This document shows positions 8,443 to 18,302 of a stretch of DNA of 64,000 nucleotides, one piece after another. The stretch is from NCBI RefSeq assembly GCF_000380165.1, contig NZ_KB904663.1, forward strand, positions 18,198-82,197. The letters run 5' to 3'. The translations under genes were made by a program, and so were the position numbers. This DNA comes from Wenjunlia vitaminophila DSM 41686. Lineage in GTDB: Bacteria; Actinomycetota; Actinomycetes; Streptomycetales; Streptomycetaceae. Every line of letters starts with the position of its first letter. Position 1 is the stretch's first letter. The notes below the pieces were generated by a model. That model ran no database searches. It worked only from the letters and a program-made list of their open reading frames with translations, and was not told the origin of the DNA.

Positions 8443-9542
8443 ACGCGGTTGTCGGCAGGCCCAGCGAGGTGGGCCCGGGGCGTGGCCCCCACCAGTGGCG
8501 CGGAGTCATCGAGGAGTACCGGGACCGGTTGCCGGTGACCCCGGACACCCCCGTGGTCACCCTGGGCGAGGGTGGGACGCCACTGGTCAGGGCGCAGGTG
8601 CTGAGCGAGCGCACCGGGTGCGAGGTGTACCTGAAGGTGGAGGGCGCCAACCCGACCGGCTCGTTCAAGGACCGCGGGATGACGATGGCGATCTCCGCGG
8701 CCAAGGAGGCCGGGGCGCAGGCGGTGATCTGCGCGTCCACCGGGAACACCTCCGCGTCGGCCGCGGCGTACGCCGTACGGGCGGGGATGGTGTGCGCGGT
8801 GCTGGTGCCCCGCGGCAAGATCGCGCCGGGCAAGATGGGGCAGGCACTGGTGCACGGGGCGCGCATCCTGGAGGTGGACGGGAACTTCGACGACTGCCTG
8901 ACCCTGGCGCGCGGCCTGTCGGAGCGCTACCCGGTGGCCCTGGTGAACTCGGTCAACCCGGTGCGGATCGAGGGGCAGAAGACGGCGGCCTTCGAGGTGG
9001 TGGACGCCCTCGGGGACGCCCCTGACCTGCACCTGCTGCCGGTGGGGAACGCCGGGAACATCACCGCCTACTGGAAGGGGTACCGGGAGTACGCCGCGGA
9101 CGGCGTGGCCAGCCGCACCCCCCGGATGTGGGGGTTCCAGGCGGCGGGGGCCGCTCCGATCGTGAACGGGAAGCCGGTCGCCAGCCCGCAGACCATCGCC
9201 ACCGCGATCCGGATCGGCAACCCGGCCTCGTGGCGGCTGGCCGAGGAGGCCAGGGACGCGTCCGGGGGGCTGATCGAAGCTGTGACGGATCGTCAGATCC
9301 TCTCGGCGTACCGCCTGCTGGCGTCCCGTGAGGGCGTCTTCGTGGAGCCGGCCTCCGCGGCGAGCGCAGCCGGTCTGCTCGCGGCCGCCGAGGCGGGCCG
9401 GGTCGAGCCGGGCCAGCGGATCGTGTGCACGGTGACCGGGAACGGGCTCAAGGACCCGGACTGGGCGGTGAGCGGCGCGCCGCAGCCGATCACCGTGCCG
9501 GTGGACGCCGACACCGCGGCCAAGCAGCTCGGCCTGGGCTGA
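8439..9542 (+). CDS. thrC: Threonine synthase
   Basis: PLP-dependent beta/gamma-replacement enzyme converting O-phosphohomoserine to threonine. It has 367 residues, with the PLP lysine at about Lys77 in the TGSFKDRG motif, a serine-rich [12 protein letters not shown] loop and PVGNAGNI binding the PLP phosphate. Start GTG 8439 overlaps the hom stop and follows AAGGAGAG at 8423-8430. It belongs to the short (class II) actinobacterial type. thrB lies 417 bases further on rather than immediately adjacent. Confidence 0.96.
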   Translation: MNAVVGRPSEVGPGRGPHQWRGVIEEYRDRLPVTPDTPVVTLGEGGTPLVRAQVLSERTGCEVYLKVEGANPTGSFKDRGMTMAISAAKEAGAQAVICASTGNTSASAAAYAVRAGMVCAVLVPRGKIAPGKMGQALVHGARILEVDGNFDDCLTLARGLSERYPVALVNSVNPVRIEGQKTAAFEVVDALGDAPDLHLLPVGNAGNITAYWKGYREYAADGVASRTPRMWGFQAAGAAPIVNGKPVASPQTIATAIRIGNPASWRLAEEARDASGGLIEAVTDRQILSAYRLLASREGVFVEPASAASAAGLLAAAEAGRVEPGQRIVCTVTGNGLKDPDWAVSGAPQPITVPVDADTAAKQLGLG

Positions 9543-9959
9543 CCGCCCGCCGGCCCCGGCTGAGTGGCGCCCCGGAAAAGCCTTTCGCCGGGCTTGTGAC
9601 CCGCTACAGCAACGCTCATCACCGGCCAAAACGCCGGTGCGAGCTGGACAGTTGCCGGAAGGAGCACGGGGTAGCACACGACACGCAGGATGCGCCGTTC
9701 GTGCGCCGTATGTCGCGTCGGAACCTCTCTTCGATAAGCTGTGGGCATCCGGCGGCTTGTTCCGCCGTCACGGACCACCCGGCCGGGGGCTCGGGGGTTG
9801 CTTCGCCATCCGCTCAGTTCAGGTTCCGCACACATCAGGTTCCGGCAGCCTCCCGGCAGCACAGCAGTACCCCGGATCACCGGGTGTCCCGGTGTGTTCC
9901 GTCCCGCACCTGGTGGACGGGGCGGAATGGCAGATTCCTACGAGGAGAGTCCACAGCGT
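9543..9959. other. thrC-thrB intergenic region
   Basis: 417 bases with no convincing gene. It holds small GC hairpins (for example CCGGC around 9625-9640) and a CAGGTTCC direct repeat near 9831 and 9848. The gap implies that thrB has its own promoter here, but I could not identify one with confidence. Confidence 0.4.
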
Positions 9960-10877
9960 ATGGCCGGTCCCGCGTTCCGCGCCGCCGCAGTCCGGGTGCG
10001 CACGCCCGCGACCAGCGCGAACCTCGGCCCAGGCTTCGATGCCTGCGGCCTCGCGCTGGGTCTGTACGACGACGTGGTGGTCCGCGTGGCGGACTCCGGA
10101 CTCCACGTCGACATCGCGGGGGAGGGCGCCAAGACCCTGCCCAGGGATGAGCGACATCTGGTGGTCAGGGCGCTCCGCACCGCGTTCGACCTGCTCGGCG
10201 GCCAGCCCCGCGGCCTCGAGGTGGTGTGCGCCAACCGGGTTCCGCACGGCCGCGGCCTGGGGTCGTCCTCGGCGGCGATCTGCGCGGGCATCGTGGCGGC
10301 CCGGGCGGTCACCATAGGCGGCTCCGAGCGGCTCGACGACGCGGGGCTGCTCGAGCTCGCGGGGGAGCTCGAGGGGCACCCGGACAACGTGGCGGCCTGC
10401 CTCCTCGGGGGGTTCACCATCGCCTGGACCGAGCACGGTGCGGCCCGCGCGGTGCGCCTCGAGCCGGCTTCCGCGGTGGCTCCCGTGGTGTTCGTGCCGG
10501 CCGCCGAGCTGGCCACCGAGACCGCCCGGGGCCTGCTGCCGCGGACCGTGCCGCACGTGGACGCCGCCGCCAACGCGGGGCGCGCCGCGCTCCTGGTGGA
10601 AGCCCTGTCGCGCCGCCCGGAGCTGTTGTTCGCCGCCACCGAGGACCGCATCCACCAGGAGTACCGCGCACCGGCGATGCCACACAGCGTGGCGCTGGTG
10701 ACGGCGCTGCGTGACGAGGGGGTGCCCGCGGTGATCTCGGGCGCCGGGCCCACGGTGCTGGCGTTCGCCGAGGACGGGACAGCCGAGAAGGTGGCCGCGC
10801 TCGCCGGGGACGGCTGGGCCGCGCACCGACTCCAACTGGACTTGACGGGAGCGAGTGTCCTCCCGTTGGGGGCATGA
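9960..10877 (+). CDS. thrB: Homoserine kinase
   Basis: GHMP-family kinase that phosphorylates homoserine with ATP, supplying threonine synthase. The 305-residue protein shows the GHMP landmarks: TPATSANLGPGFD at the N-terminus, the ATP-binding loop PHGRGLGSSSAA, and the C-terminal VISGAGPTVLAF. ATG 9960 is chosen because GAGGAGAG lies about 9 bases upstream; an upstream in-frame ATG at 9927 would add 11 unconserved residues. It closes the hom-thrC-thrB set. Confidence 0.95.
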   Translation: MAGPAFRAAAVRVRTPATSANLGPGFDACGLALGLYDDVVVRVADSGLHVDIAGEGAKTLPRDERHLVVRALRTAFDLLGGQPRGLEVVCANRVPHGRGLGSSSAAICAGIVAARAVTIGGSERLDDAGLLELAGELEGHPDNVAACLLGGFTIAWTEHGAARAVRLEPASAVAPVVFVPAAELATETARGLLPRTVPHVDAAANAGRAALLVEALSRRPELLFAATEDRIHQEYRAPAMPHSVALVTALRDEGVPAVISGAGPTVLAFAEDGTAEKVAALAGDGWAAHRLQLDLTGASVLPLGA

Positions 10878-11079
10878 CCGGCGCCGTGCGCCGGAGCAGG
10901 TCAGCACAGCCATGGGAAAAGCCATCGGACGTCCGGTCGCCGGAGCGACGCGGGGGGAGGCGAGACCGTGACCAGGGGGTTTGAACAGCCATCGGGTACG
11001 GGAACGCAAGCCCCCGAGGTTGCCGTGGGCGCCGGGAGAACCAGCCGCCACACGACACGAAAAGCGGCTGGGGAGAGGG

Positions 11080-11106
11080 GGAATGTTTGCCGGATCCTGT
11101 AGTGTT
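11080..11106 (+). promoter_or_regulatory. Candidate SigR-type promoter of rho
   Basis: GGAAT at 11080-11084 and GTT at 11104-11106 are 19 bases apart, within the 18-19 spacing of Streptomyces SigR (thiol-oxidative stress) promoters. An overlapping TAGTGT at 11100-11105 could serve as a vegetative -10. Either would produce a leader of nearly 490 bases before the rho start. Confidence 0.4.
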
Positions 11107-11162
11107 AACCTCATGTCGGCACCAGGCGCCCTAAGAGGCGCAGTGCTCAGTGTCCCGACTTC

Positions 11163-11327
11163 AGAGGTATCCCCAGCACTGGTAATCCAGGTGCCGGAGT
11201 GTCCAACTTGGGAATCTCCGGTATCGCAATCTCTGGCATGGGAATCTTCAGAACTGGAATCCTCAGTACTGGAGCACCCAGCACCGGAGTGGCCAGCACT
11301 GGCCTCCCAAACGTGGGAGTGACCTCA
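11163..11327. repeat. 15-bp tandem repeat array in the rho leader
   Basis: Eleven consecutive 15-base units in strict register, starting at 11163, 11178, 11193, 11208, 11223, 11238, 11253, 11268, 11283, 11298 and 11313. The consensus is close to ACTGGGAATCCCAGC. The plus frame beginning at the unit start reads as pentads of the form T-G-x-x-S but has no start codon with a ribosome binding site. Another frame from ATG 11113 encodes 69 residues with pentads ending WES. Both may be by-products of a DNA or RNA repeat. Confidence 0.8.
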
Positions 11328-11594
11328 AAGAACCGGGACCGTCACTCTCCGGGAACCACCCCACCACCTGCGCATCCTGCCTGTGTGGCGCTGGCTGTCC
11401 AGTACCGGAACGGCGCGAGTGACGACGACGGACTTCGCGCCGCCTGCCTTTCCGTCCAAGATCGGCAGGGAATCCTCTGACCGCCGTAGGGCGGACCACT
11501 CCGCCCGGACCTGCACCGACAAGTGGCAGATCCGGACAGCACAACCGGTCGCCGAGCCAGACAGGCCGACGCCCGCTCCAGGGAAGGACCCTTC

Positions 11595-13679
11595 GTGAGC
11601 GACACCACCGATCTGATGGGCGTGCGCCCGGACGCCGCGCCCACCCCGGACGCTCCCGCCGCTCCCGCCACCGGTGCCGCCCCCAGGCGCCGCCGATCGG
11701 GCACCGGCCTTAACGGCATGGTCCTGGCGGAGCTCCAGCAGCTTGCCTCCCGCCTTGGCATCAGCGGCACCGCCCGCATGCGCAAGAGCCAGCTCATTGA
11801 GGTGATCAAGGAGAAGCAGGCCACGCTCGGCGGCGCCGAGACCGCGTCCAAGGCGGCGTCCGACGGTACGGCCGGGAAGGCCGCGTCCGACAAGGCCACC
11901 ACCAACAACGTGGCCGAGCGCGCCGCGTCCGACAAGGGCGCCGCCGAGCCGGCCGCCGAGAAGCCCAAGCGCCGGGCCACCTCACGGGCACGCACCGGGG
12001 ACACCGCGGTCGCGGTGGACACCACCACCCAGCAGCAGATCGACATCCCCGGTCAGCCCCAGTCCGACGAGGCGCCGGTGGAACGACGCCGCCGTCGGGC
12101 CACCGCCCCCAGCGGCTCGCCCGAGACGGTGACCGCCGAGGCGGAGACCGGCCAGGGCAGGGAGTCCCGTGAGTCCGGCCAGGACACCAGGGCCGCCGCG
12201 GCCACGGACGGCGCCGAGGGCAGGGCGGCGGAGGGCGCCAGGACCGGCGAGGACCGCCAGGACGGCCGTCGGGGCCAGAAGAACGACCGCCGGGACCGCG
12301 GCGAGCGCGGGGAGCGCGGGGAGCGCGGGGAGCGCGGCGGCCAGCGTGACCGCCGCAAGGCGGGCGACGGCGCCGGCGAGGGCGGCGAGGGCCGTCAGCG
12401 GGACCGCCAGCAGGGACCGCAGGCCCAGGACGACGAGGACTTCGAGGGCGGCGGACGCCGCCGCCGGGGCCGCTACCGCGACCGTCGGGGTCGCCGCGGA
12501 CGCGAGGACTTCGCCAACGAGCCGCAGGTCGCCGACGACGACGTCCTGATCCCGGTCGCCGGCATCCTGGACATCCTGGACAACTACGCGTTCATCCGCA
12601 CCTCGGGCTACCTGCCCGGGCCGAACGACGTGTACGTGTCGCTGGCCCAGGTCCGCAAGAACGGGCTCCGCAAGGGTGACCACGTCACCGGTGCGGTGCG
12701 TCAGCCCCGGGAGGGCGAGCGCCGGGAGAAGTTCAACGCCCTGGTGCGGCTGGACTCCGTCAACGGCATGGCGCCGGAGAGCGGCCGTGGCCGTCCCGAG
12801 TTCAACAAGCTCACCCCGCTGTACCCGCAGGAGCGGCTGCGCCTGGAGACCGACCCCGGCGGCCTGATCAACCGGATCATCGACCTGGTGACACCGATCG
12901 GCAAGGGACAGCGCGGGCTGATCGTGGCCCCGCCGAAGACCGGCAAGACCACGATCATGCAGTCGATCGCCAACGCGATCACCCGCAACAACCCCGAGTG
13001 CCACCTGATGGTCGTCCTGGTCGACGAGCGTCCGGAAGAGGTCACCGACATGCAGCGCGCGGTCAAGGGCGAGGTCATCTCCTCGACCTTCGACCGGCCC
13101 GCCGAGGACCACACCACCATCGCCGAGCTCGCGATCGAGCGGGCCAAGCGGCTGGTGGAGCTCGGTCACGACGTGGTGGTCCTGCTGGACAACATCACCC
13201 GTCTGGGCCGTGCGTACAACCTGGCGGCCCCGGCGTCCGGCCGGATCCTGTCCGGTGGTGTGGACTCCACCGCCCTCTACCCGCCGAAGAGGTTCTTCGG
13301 TGCGGCGCGCAACATCGAGGACGGCGGCTCGCTGACCATCCTGGCCACCGCGCTGGTCGAGACCGGCTCGCGGATGGACGAGGTGATCTTCGAGGAGTTC
13401 AAGGGCACCGGCAACATGGAGCTCAAGCTCGACCGGAAGCTCGCCGACAAGCGGATCTTCCCCGCGGTGGACGTGGACGCGTCCAGCACCCGCAAGGAGG
13501 AGATCCTGATGACGGGCGAGGAGCTGAACATCGTCTGGAAGCTCCGCCGGGTGCTGCACGCCCTGGACCAGCAGCAGGCCATCGAGCTGCTGCTGGACCG
13601 GATGAAGCAGACCAAGAGCAACGCCGAGTTCCTGATGCAGATCGCCAAGACGACGCCCGGCATGGGCAACAACGACTGA
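11595..13679 (+). CDS. rho: Transcription termination factor Rho
   Basis: Hexameric RNA helicase that terminates transcription. The 694-residue protein is the long actinobacterial form: an N-terminal SAP-like helix domain ([18 protein letters not shown]), then an insertion of about 200 residues rich in Arg, Asp, Glu and Gly, then the RNA-binding OSB fold ([20 protein letters not shown]) and the RecA-like core with Walker A PPKTGKTT (Lys451). The insertion contains four GER units encoded by 9-bp direct repeats near 12300-12335. Start GTG 11595 has GGGAAGG 8 bases upstream; an upstream in-frame ATG at 11523 lacks a ribosome binding site. Its leader contains an 11-unit repeat array. Confidence 0.97.
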   Translation: MSDTTDLMGVRPDAAPTPDAPAAPATGAAPRRRRSGTGLNGMVLAELQQLASRLGISGTARMRKSQLIEVIKEKQATLGGAETASKAASDGTAGKAASDKATTNNVAERAASDKGAAEPAAEKPKRRATSRARTGDTAVAVDTTTQQQIDIPGQPQSDEAPVERRRRRATAPSGSPETVTAEAETGQGRESRESGQDTRAAAATDGAEGRAAEGARTGEDRQDGRRGQKNDRRDRGERGERGERGERGGQRDRRKAGDGAGEGGEGRQRDRQQGPQAQDDEDFEGGGRRRRGRYRDRRGRRGREDFANEPQVADDDVLIPVAGILDILDNYAFIRTSGYLPGPNDVYVSLAQVRKNGLRKGDHVTGAVRQPREGERREKFNALVRLDSVNGMAPESGRGRPEFNKLTPLYPQERLRLETDPGGLINRIIDLVTPIGKGQRGLIVAPPKTGKTTIMQSIANAITRNNPECHLMVVLVDERPEEVTDMQRAVKGEVISSTFDRPAEDHTTIAELAIERAKRLVELGHDVVVLLDNITRLGRAYNLAAPASGRILSGGVDSTALYPPKRFFGAARNIEDGGSLTILATALVETGSRMDEVIFEEFKGTGNMELKLDRKLADKRIFPAVDVDASSTRKEEILMTGEELNIVWKLRRVLHALDQQQAIELLLDRMKQTKSNAEFLMQIAKTTPGMGNND

Positions 13680-13708
13680 CGTCGTCCCGCCGCGCGATCG
13701 AGCGTTCC

Positions 13709-13752
13709 GGGGGCGGGGTCCGCAGGCCACCAGGCCTGTGGACCCCGCCCCC
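13709..13752 (+). terminator. Terminator hairpin after rho
   Basis: A 20-bp stem (13709-13728 with 13733-13752, one G-U pair) with a 4-base ACCA loop, 29 bases after the rho stop. It is a very stable GC hairpin with only a weak T-run (GTTCGT). Confidence 0.85.
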
Positions 13753-13839
13753 GTTCGTCATTTCGACACGCCGTGCTTCGCCGCCGCGTTCGGGGGAACC
13801 CGGGAGAGGAACATCTGACCGGCAGCAACCGAGGAGCCG

Positions 13840-14961
13840 ATGGCACAGCGGGGCGGTGGTGAGGAGAGAGTCGGGCCGGGGCGCGAAGGCGCCGGGTCCC
13901 GTCGGCTCCGGCGTGTCCTGAGGGTGCTGACCTGGCTGCTCATCGGTGTGGTGCTGCTGGTGGCCGGGGTGGTGGCCCTGCTCCACATCCTGTTCAGCGG
14001 CAACCTCGAGGGCATCGACATCGACGGCCAGCTCGGCGGCGACCGCCCCCGGGACGTGCCCAACGGCACCATGGACCTGCTGATCCTGGGATCGGACTCA
14101 AGGGCCGGGCAGAACGCCAGGTACGGGCGGGCGTCCGGTGCCCGGGCGGACACCGCGATGGTGGTGCACGTGGCCGCCGGCCACAAGGAGGCCACCGTGG
14201 TGAGCATCCCGCGGGACACCCTGGTGGACCGCCCGTCCTGCCGTCGCCCGGGGGGCGGACACACGCCGGCCCGGCAACGTGTGATGTTCAACGACTCCTA
14301 CCGGGTCGGGGGCCCCGCCTGCTCGGTCAAGACCGTGGAGGCGATGACCGGAATCCGCATGGACCACTACCTGGAGATGGACTTCGCCGGCTTCAAGAAG
14401 CTGGTGGACGCCCTGGGTGGGGTGACCGTCACCACCCGCAAGCCCATCGACGACCGGGACAGCAAACTGAGGTTGCCCGCCGGCACCCACCACCTCGACG
14501 GCGAGGAGTCGCTCAGCTTCGTCCGCACCAGGCACGGCGTGGGCGACGGCAGTGACCTGGCCCGGATCGAGCTCCAGCAGCGCTTCCTCACCGCACTGCT
14601 GAACAAGGTGCACGACCGCAGGCTGCTCACCAACCCGGCCAAGCTGTACCGGGTCGCCGACGCCGCCTCCGGGGCCCTGACCACCGACTCGGAGATCGCC
14701 TCCGTGAAGGGGGTCACCGACCTCGCCGACGACCTCGGGGGGATCAAGTCGGACCGGCTCACCACCATGGTCCTGCCGGTCGACTACGACTCCGCCGACC
14801 CCAACCGACTGGTCCCCCGCGGCCCACAGGCCCGCCAGGTGTGGGCCGCGCTCCGGGCGGACCGCCCCGTGCCCGAGTCGGCGCTGAACGCCAGGCCCGA
14901 GCCGGCCAGGACCGACCCCCACCCGCCGGTGACCTCCCGGCTCGCGCCCGTACCGCGCTGA
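13840..14961 (+). CDS. LytR-CpsA-Psr (LCP) family cell-wall glycopolymer ligase
   Basis: Membrane-anchored enzyme family that transfers undecaprenyl-linked glycopolymers to peptidoglycan. The 373-residue protein has a cytoplasmic Arg-rich head, one membrane helix at about residues 25-50 (VLTWLLIGVVLLVAGVVALLHI) and an extracellular LCP domain with the conserved blocks MDLLILGSDSR, RADTAMVVHV, VVSIPRDTLV and LSFVRTRH. The acidic and arginine residues that bind the lipid pyrophosphate are present. It lies between the rho terminator and the rpmE SigR promoter and so probably has its own promoter. The specific polymer is unknown. Confidence 0.92.
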   Translation: MAQRGGGEERVGPGREGAGSRRLRRVLRVLTWLLIGVVLLVAGVVALLHILFSGNLEGIDIDGQLGGDRPRDVPNGTMDLLILGSDSRAGQNARYGRASGARADTAMVVHVAAGHKEATVVSIPRDTLVDRPSCRRPGGGHTPARQRVMFNDSYRVGGPACSVKTVEAMTGIRMDHYLEMDFAGFKKLVDALGGVTVTTRKPIDDRDSKLRLPAGTHHLDGEESLSFVRTRHGVGDGSDLARIELQQRFLTALLNKVHDRRLLTNPAKLYRVADAASGALTTDSEIASVKGVTDLADDLGGIKSDRLTTMVLPVDYDSADPNRLVPRGPQARQVWAALRADRPVPESALNARPEPARTDPHPPVTSRLAPVPR

Positions 14962-15026
14962 CCGCCCACCGGCCCGCGCCCACCTGGGGCGGGGTTCCCC
15001 GGTTCCGGTGAGGTCCCCGGAACGGC

Positions 15027-15052
15027 GGAATAACCCCCGGCCGGGACCTGTT
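15027..15052 (+). promoter_or_regulatory. SigR promoter of rpmE
   Basis: GGAAT at 15027-15031, exactly 18 bases, then GTT at 15050-15052. This matches the published Streptomyces SigR consensus, and rpmE is a known SigR target in S. coelicolor, linking L31 synthesis to thiol-oxidative stress. Confidence 0.85.
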
Positions 15053-15155
15053 TTGATCCATGCGTACCTGTACTGGCAAACTGGTGCGTCGGCCCCGGTT
15101 CACGTGCGGCAGCCGGCCGCTCGACCCGGTGCCCTCCCTGACATTTGGAGAGCCC

Positions 15156-15380
15156 GTGAAGCCCGATATTCACCCCGAGTACGTGGAGACCCAGGTCACC
15201 TGCACCTGTGGTGCCTCCTTCACCACCCGTAGCACTGCCAAGGGCGGCCAGATCCGTGCCGACATCTGCTCGCAGTGCCACCCGTTCTACACGGGCAAGC
15301 AGAAGATCCTCGACACCGGTGGCCGGGTGGCCCGGTTCGAGGCGCGGTTCGGCAAGAACGCGAAGGCCGCCAAGAAGTAG
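15156..15380 (+). CDS. rpmE: Ribosomal protein bL31 (zinc-binding form)
   Basis: Component of the large ribosomal subunit at the intersubunit bridge. The 74-residue protein is the C+ (zinc) form, with a CTCG block and [10 protein letters not shown] providing the cysteines. Zinc-containing L31 responds to zinc supply and, in Streptomyces, to disulphide stress. Start GTG 15156 has GGAG about 7 bases upstream. It has its own SigR promoter and a terminator just downstream. Confidence 0.96.
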   Translation: MKPDIHPEYVETQVTCTCGASFTTRSTAKGGQIRADICSQCHPFYTGKQKILDTGGRVARFEARFGKNAKAAKK

Positions 15381-15389
15381 CGACCGTCA

Positions 15390-15437
15390 AGCGCCGGTTC
15401 TCGGTCAGCCCAGCCCACGGGTGACCGGACCGGCGCT
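15390..15437 (+). terminator. Terminator after rpmE
   Basis: AGCGCCGGT (15390-15398) pairs with ACCGGCGCT (15429-15437), with an inner GGTCA/TGACC extension, followed by TTG. It separates rpmE from prfA. Confidence 0.7.
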
Positions 15438-15524
15438 TTGTCGTCCCGATCCGGCGTCCGCACCACCCGTGCGACCAGTCCCACCTCCCACCACAGCGGC
15501 GCAAGCGAAGGGGAGCCCACAACC

Positions 15525-16595
15525 ATGTTCGAGGCGGTCCAGGACCTGATCGGCGAGCACGCCCTCCTGGAGCAGCGGCTGGCCGACCCGGCGCTCCACA
15601 CCGACCAGGCCGAGGCGCGCAGGCTGAACAAGCGCTACGCCGAGCTGACGCCCATCGTGACGACCTACCGTGACTGGCAGAGCACCGGCGAGGACATCGA
15701 GACGGCCCGCGAGCTCGCGGCGGAGGACCCCGAGTTCGCCGTCGAGGTCAAGACGCTCCAGCAGCGCAACGAGGAGCTGACCGACCGGCTGCGGCTGCTG
15801 CTCGTCCCCCGCGACCCCAGCGACGACAAGGACGTCATCCTGGAGATCAAGGCGGGGGAGGGCGGCGAGGAGTCCGCCCTGTTCGCCGGCGACCTGCTGC
15901 GGATGTACCTGCGGTACGCCGAGCGCGTCGGCTGGCGCACCGAGCTCCTCGACGCCAACGAGTCGGACCTCGGGGGCTACCGGGACGTCTCGGTGGCGGT
16001 GAAGTCCCGCGGCCAGGTCGAGCCCGGGGCCGGTGTGTGGGCCCGGCTGAAGTACGAGGGCGGGGTCCACCGGGTCCAGCGGGTCCCCGCGACCGAGTCC
16101 CAGGGCCGCATCCACACCTCGGCAGCCGGGGTGCTGGTGATGCCCGAGGCGGAGGACGTCGAGGTGGAGATCAACCCCAACGACCTGCGGATCGACGTCT
16201 ACCGTTCGTCCGGGCCCGGCGGCCAGTCCGTCAACACCACCGACTCGGCCGTGCGGATCACCCACCTGCCCACCGGCATCGTGGTCTCGTGCCAGAACGA
16301 GAAGAGCCAGTTGCAGAACAAGGAGCAGGCGCTGCGCATCCTGCGGGCCCGGCTGCTGGCCGCGGCGCAGGAGGAGGCGGACCGGGAGGCGTCGGACGCC
16401 CGCCGCAGCCAGGTCCGCACGGTGGACCGCTCCGAGCGGATCCGCACCTACAACTTTCCGGAGAACCGCATTTCGGACCACCGGGTGGGCTTCAAGGCGT
16501 ACAACCTTGACCAGGTGCTGGACGGTGAGCTCGACCCGGTGATCCAGGCGTGTGTGGACGCGGACTCCGCGGCCAAACTCGCCGCCGCCCAGTGA
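15525..16595 (+). CDS. prfA: Peptide chain release factor 1
   Basis: Recognises UAA and UAG stop codons and triggers peptide release. The 356-residue protein has a helical N-terminal domain, the RF1 codon-recognition region and the universal GGQ loop ([20 protein letters not shown]). The GGQ glutamine is methylated by PrmC, whose gene follows 42 bases downstream. ATG 15525 has GGGGAG 10 bases upstream. The C-terminal part ([29 protein letters not shown]) is strictly typical. Confidence 0.97.
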   Translation: MFEAVQDLIGEHALLEQRLADPALHTDQAEARRLNKRYAELTPIVTTYRDWQSTGEDIETARELAAEDPEFAVEVKTLQQRNEELTDRLRLLLVPRDPSDDKDVILEIKAGEGGEESALFAGDLLRMYLRYAERVGWRTELLDANESDLGGYRDVSVAVKSRGQVEPGAGVWARLKYEGGVHRVQRVPATESQGRIHTSAAGVLVMPEAEDVEVEINPNDLRIDVYRSSGPGGQSVNTTDSAVRITHLPTGIVVSCQNEKSQLQNKEQALRILRARLLAAAQEEADREASDARRSQVRTVDRSERIRTYNFPENRISDHRVGFKAYNLDQVLDGELDPVIQACVDADSAAKLAAAQ

Positions 16596-16637
16596 GGGCG
16601 CCGTCCGGCGCCGGCCGACTGCGCGAGGAGGCGTGAC

Positions 16638-17483
16638 GTGAACCTGCTGCTCGCAGAGGTGGCACAGGCCACCCAGCGGCTGGCCGACGCCGGCGTGCCG
16701 TCGCCACGGTTCGACGCGGAGGAACTGGCCGCCTACGTGCACGGGGTCAAACGCGGGGAACTGCACACCGTGCCGGACGCCGACTTCGACGCCAGGTACT
16801 GGGAGGCGGTGGCCCGCCGGGAGGCCAGGGAACCGCTCCAGCACATCACCGGGCGGGCCTTCTTCCGCTACCTGGAGCTACGGGTCGGCCCCGGTGTGTT
16901 CGTCCCCCGGCCGGAGACCGAGTCGGTGGTGGGCTGGGCGATAGACGCCCTGCGGGCCATGGACGTGGCCGAGCCGCTGGTCGTGGACCTGTGCACCGGG
17001 TCGGGGGCGATCGCCCTCGCGCTCGCCCAGGAGGTGCCGCGGAGCACCGTGCACGCGGTGGAGCTGGACGAGCGGGCACTGGCGTGGGCCCGTCGGAACG
17101 TCGCCGGCTCCCGGGTCGTGCTCCACCACCAGGACGCGCTGCACGCCCTGCCCGGGTTCGACGGCCAGGTGGACCTGGTGATCAGCAACCCGCCGTACGT
17201 TCCGCTCGAGGAGTGGGAGAACGTCGCCCCCGAGGCCCGCGACCACGACCCGGAGCTCGCGCTGTTCTCCGGGCAGGACGGCCTCGACACCATCCGTGGC
17301 CTGGAGCGCACCGCCCGCCGCCTGCTGCGCCCCGGCGGCGTGGTGGTGGTGGAGCACGCCGACACCCAGGGCGGTCAGGTTCCGTGGATCTTCAACGAGG
17401 ACGCCGGCTGGACCGACGCCGCCGACCACCGGGACCTGAACAACCGGCCCAGGTTCACCACGGCCCGCAGGGCCGTGCCGTGA
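16638..17483 (+). CDS. prmC: Release factor glutamine N5-methyltransferase
   Basis: SAM-dependent enzyme that methylates the glutamine of the GGQ loop in release factors. It has 281 residues, with an N-terminal helical release-factor-binding domain, the SAM loop VVDLCTGSGAIALALAQ and the catalytic NPPY motif at about residue 184. GTG 16638 follows GAGGAGG. It sits directly after its substrate gene prfA, a conserved pairing. Confidence 0.95.
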   Translation: MNLLLAEVAQATQRLADAGVPSPRFDAEELAAYVHGVKRGELHTVPDADFDARYWEAVARREAREPLQHITGRAFFRYLELRVGPGVFVPRPETESVVGWAIDALRAMDVAEPLVVDLCTGSGAIALALAQEVPRSTVHAVELDERALAWARRNVAGSRVVLHHQDALHALPGFDGQVDLVISNPPYVPLEEWENVAPEARDHDPELALFSGQDGLDTIRGLERTARRLLRPGGVVVVEHADTQGGQVPWIFNEDAGWTDAADHRDLNNRPRFTTARRAVP

Positions 17484-17654
17484 CCGCGGGTGGCACGGGC
17501 GACGACGAGGAGGGAGCGAGGCAGCCGTGACCGCTCGACCAGGAGCGACACCGCCGGGTGCGTACGTTCGGCGGCGCACGCGTCACAATGTCGCGCCGGG
17601 TACCAGCGCTCGCCTTGGGCGAGCGCGCCGCAACACAGCCAAGGAGGCCCCCTG

Positions 17655-18302
17655 ATGGCACGCCGCTACGACTGCTCCGACGCGTCCGACCGCTCCATCG
17701 GCCTGCGCGAGGCCGCCTCCGCGGTCCGCCGCGGCGAGCTGGTGGTGCTGCCCACGGACACCGTCTACGGCGTTGGCGCCGACGCCTTCTCCGCCGAGGC
17801 CGTGGGTGACCTGCTCGAGGCCAAGGGCCGCGGCAGGAACATGCCTTCCCCGGTCCTCGTCGGCTCCCCGAACACGCTGCACGGCCTGGTCAGCGACTTC
17901 TCCGAGCAGGCCTGGGAGCTGGTGGACGCGTTCTGGCCCGGCGCGCTGACCCTGGTGGCCAAGCACCAGCCGTCGCTGCGCTGGGACCTGGGTGACACCC
18001 GTGGCACCGTCGCGGTGCGCATGCCGTTGCACCCGGTGGCGATCGAGCTGCTCACCGAGACCGGCCCGATGGCGGTCAGCAGTGCCAACGCCACCGGGCG
18101 CCCGGCCCCGCAGGACTGCGACACGGCCCAGGAGATGCTCGGCGACGCCGTCTCCGTGTACCTCGACGGGGGACCGACCCCGGACATCGTCCCTTCGTCC
18201 ATCGTCGATGTGACCGGTCGGGTCCCGGTGCTGCTGCGCCAGGGAGCCATCTCGCTGGAGGAGCTGCGCGCGGTGGTACCGGGCACGGGGGCGGCCAGTT
18301 GA
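17655..18302 (+). CDS. L-threonylcarbamoyladenylate synthase (Sua5/YrdC family)
   Basis: Makes threonylcarbamoyl-AMP from threonine, bicarbonate and ATP for the t6A modification of ANN-decoding tRNAs. The 215-residue YrdC-type protein has the start-region motif VVLPTDTVYGVGADAF, the KGRGRNMPSPVLVGS loop (the usual KxR) and SSANATGRPAP. ATG 17655 follows AAGGAGG at 17641-17647. Longer upstream frames lack conservation. Its TGA overlaps a TTG start of the next gene, implying coupling. Confidence 0.93.
   Translation: MARRYDCSDASDRSIGLREAASAVRRGELVVLPTDTVYGVGADAFSAEAVGDLLEAKGRGRNMPSPVLVGSPNTLHGLVSDFSEQAWELVDAFWPGALTLVAKHQPSLRWDLGDTRGTVAVRMPLHPVAIELLTETGPMAVSSANATGRPAPQDCDTAQEMLGDAVSVYLDGGPTPDIVPSSIVDVTGRVPVLLRQGAISLEELRAVVPGTGAAS

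Noticed and set aside
11113..11322. 69-residue pentad-repeat peptide in the rho leader
   Set aside because: No ribosome binding site, and another frame is also open. The periodicity is better explained at the DNA or RNA level.
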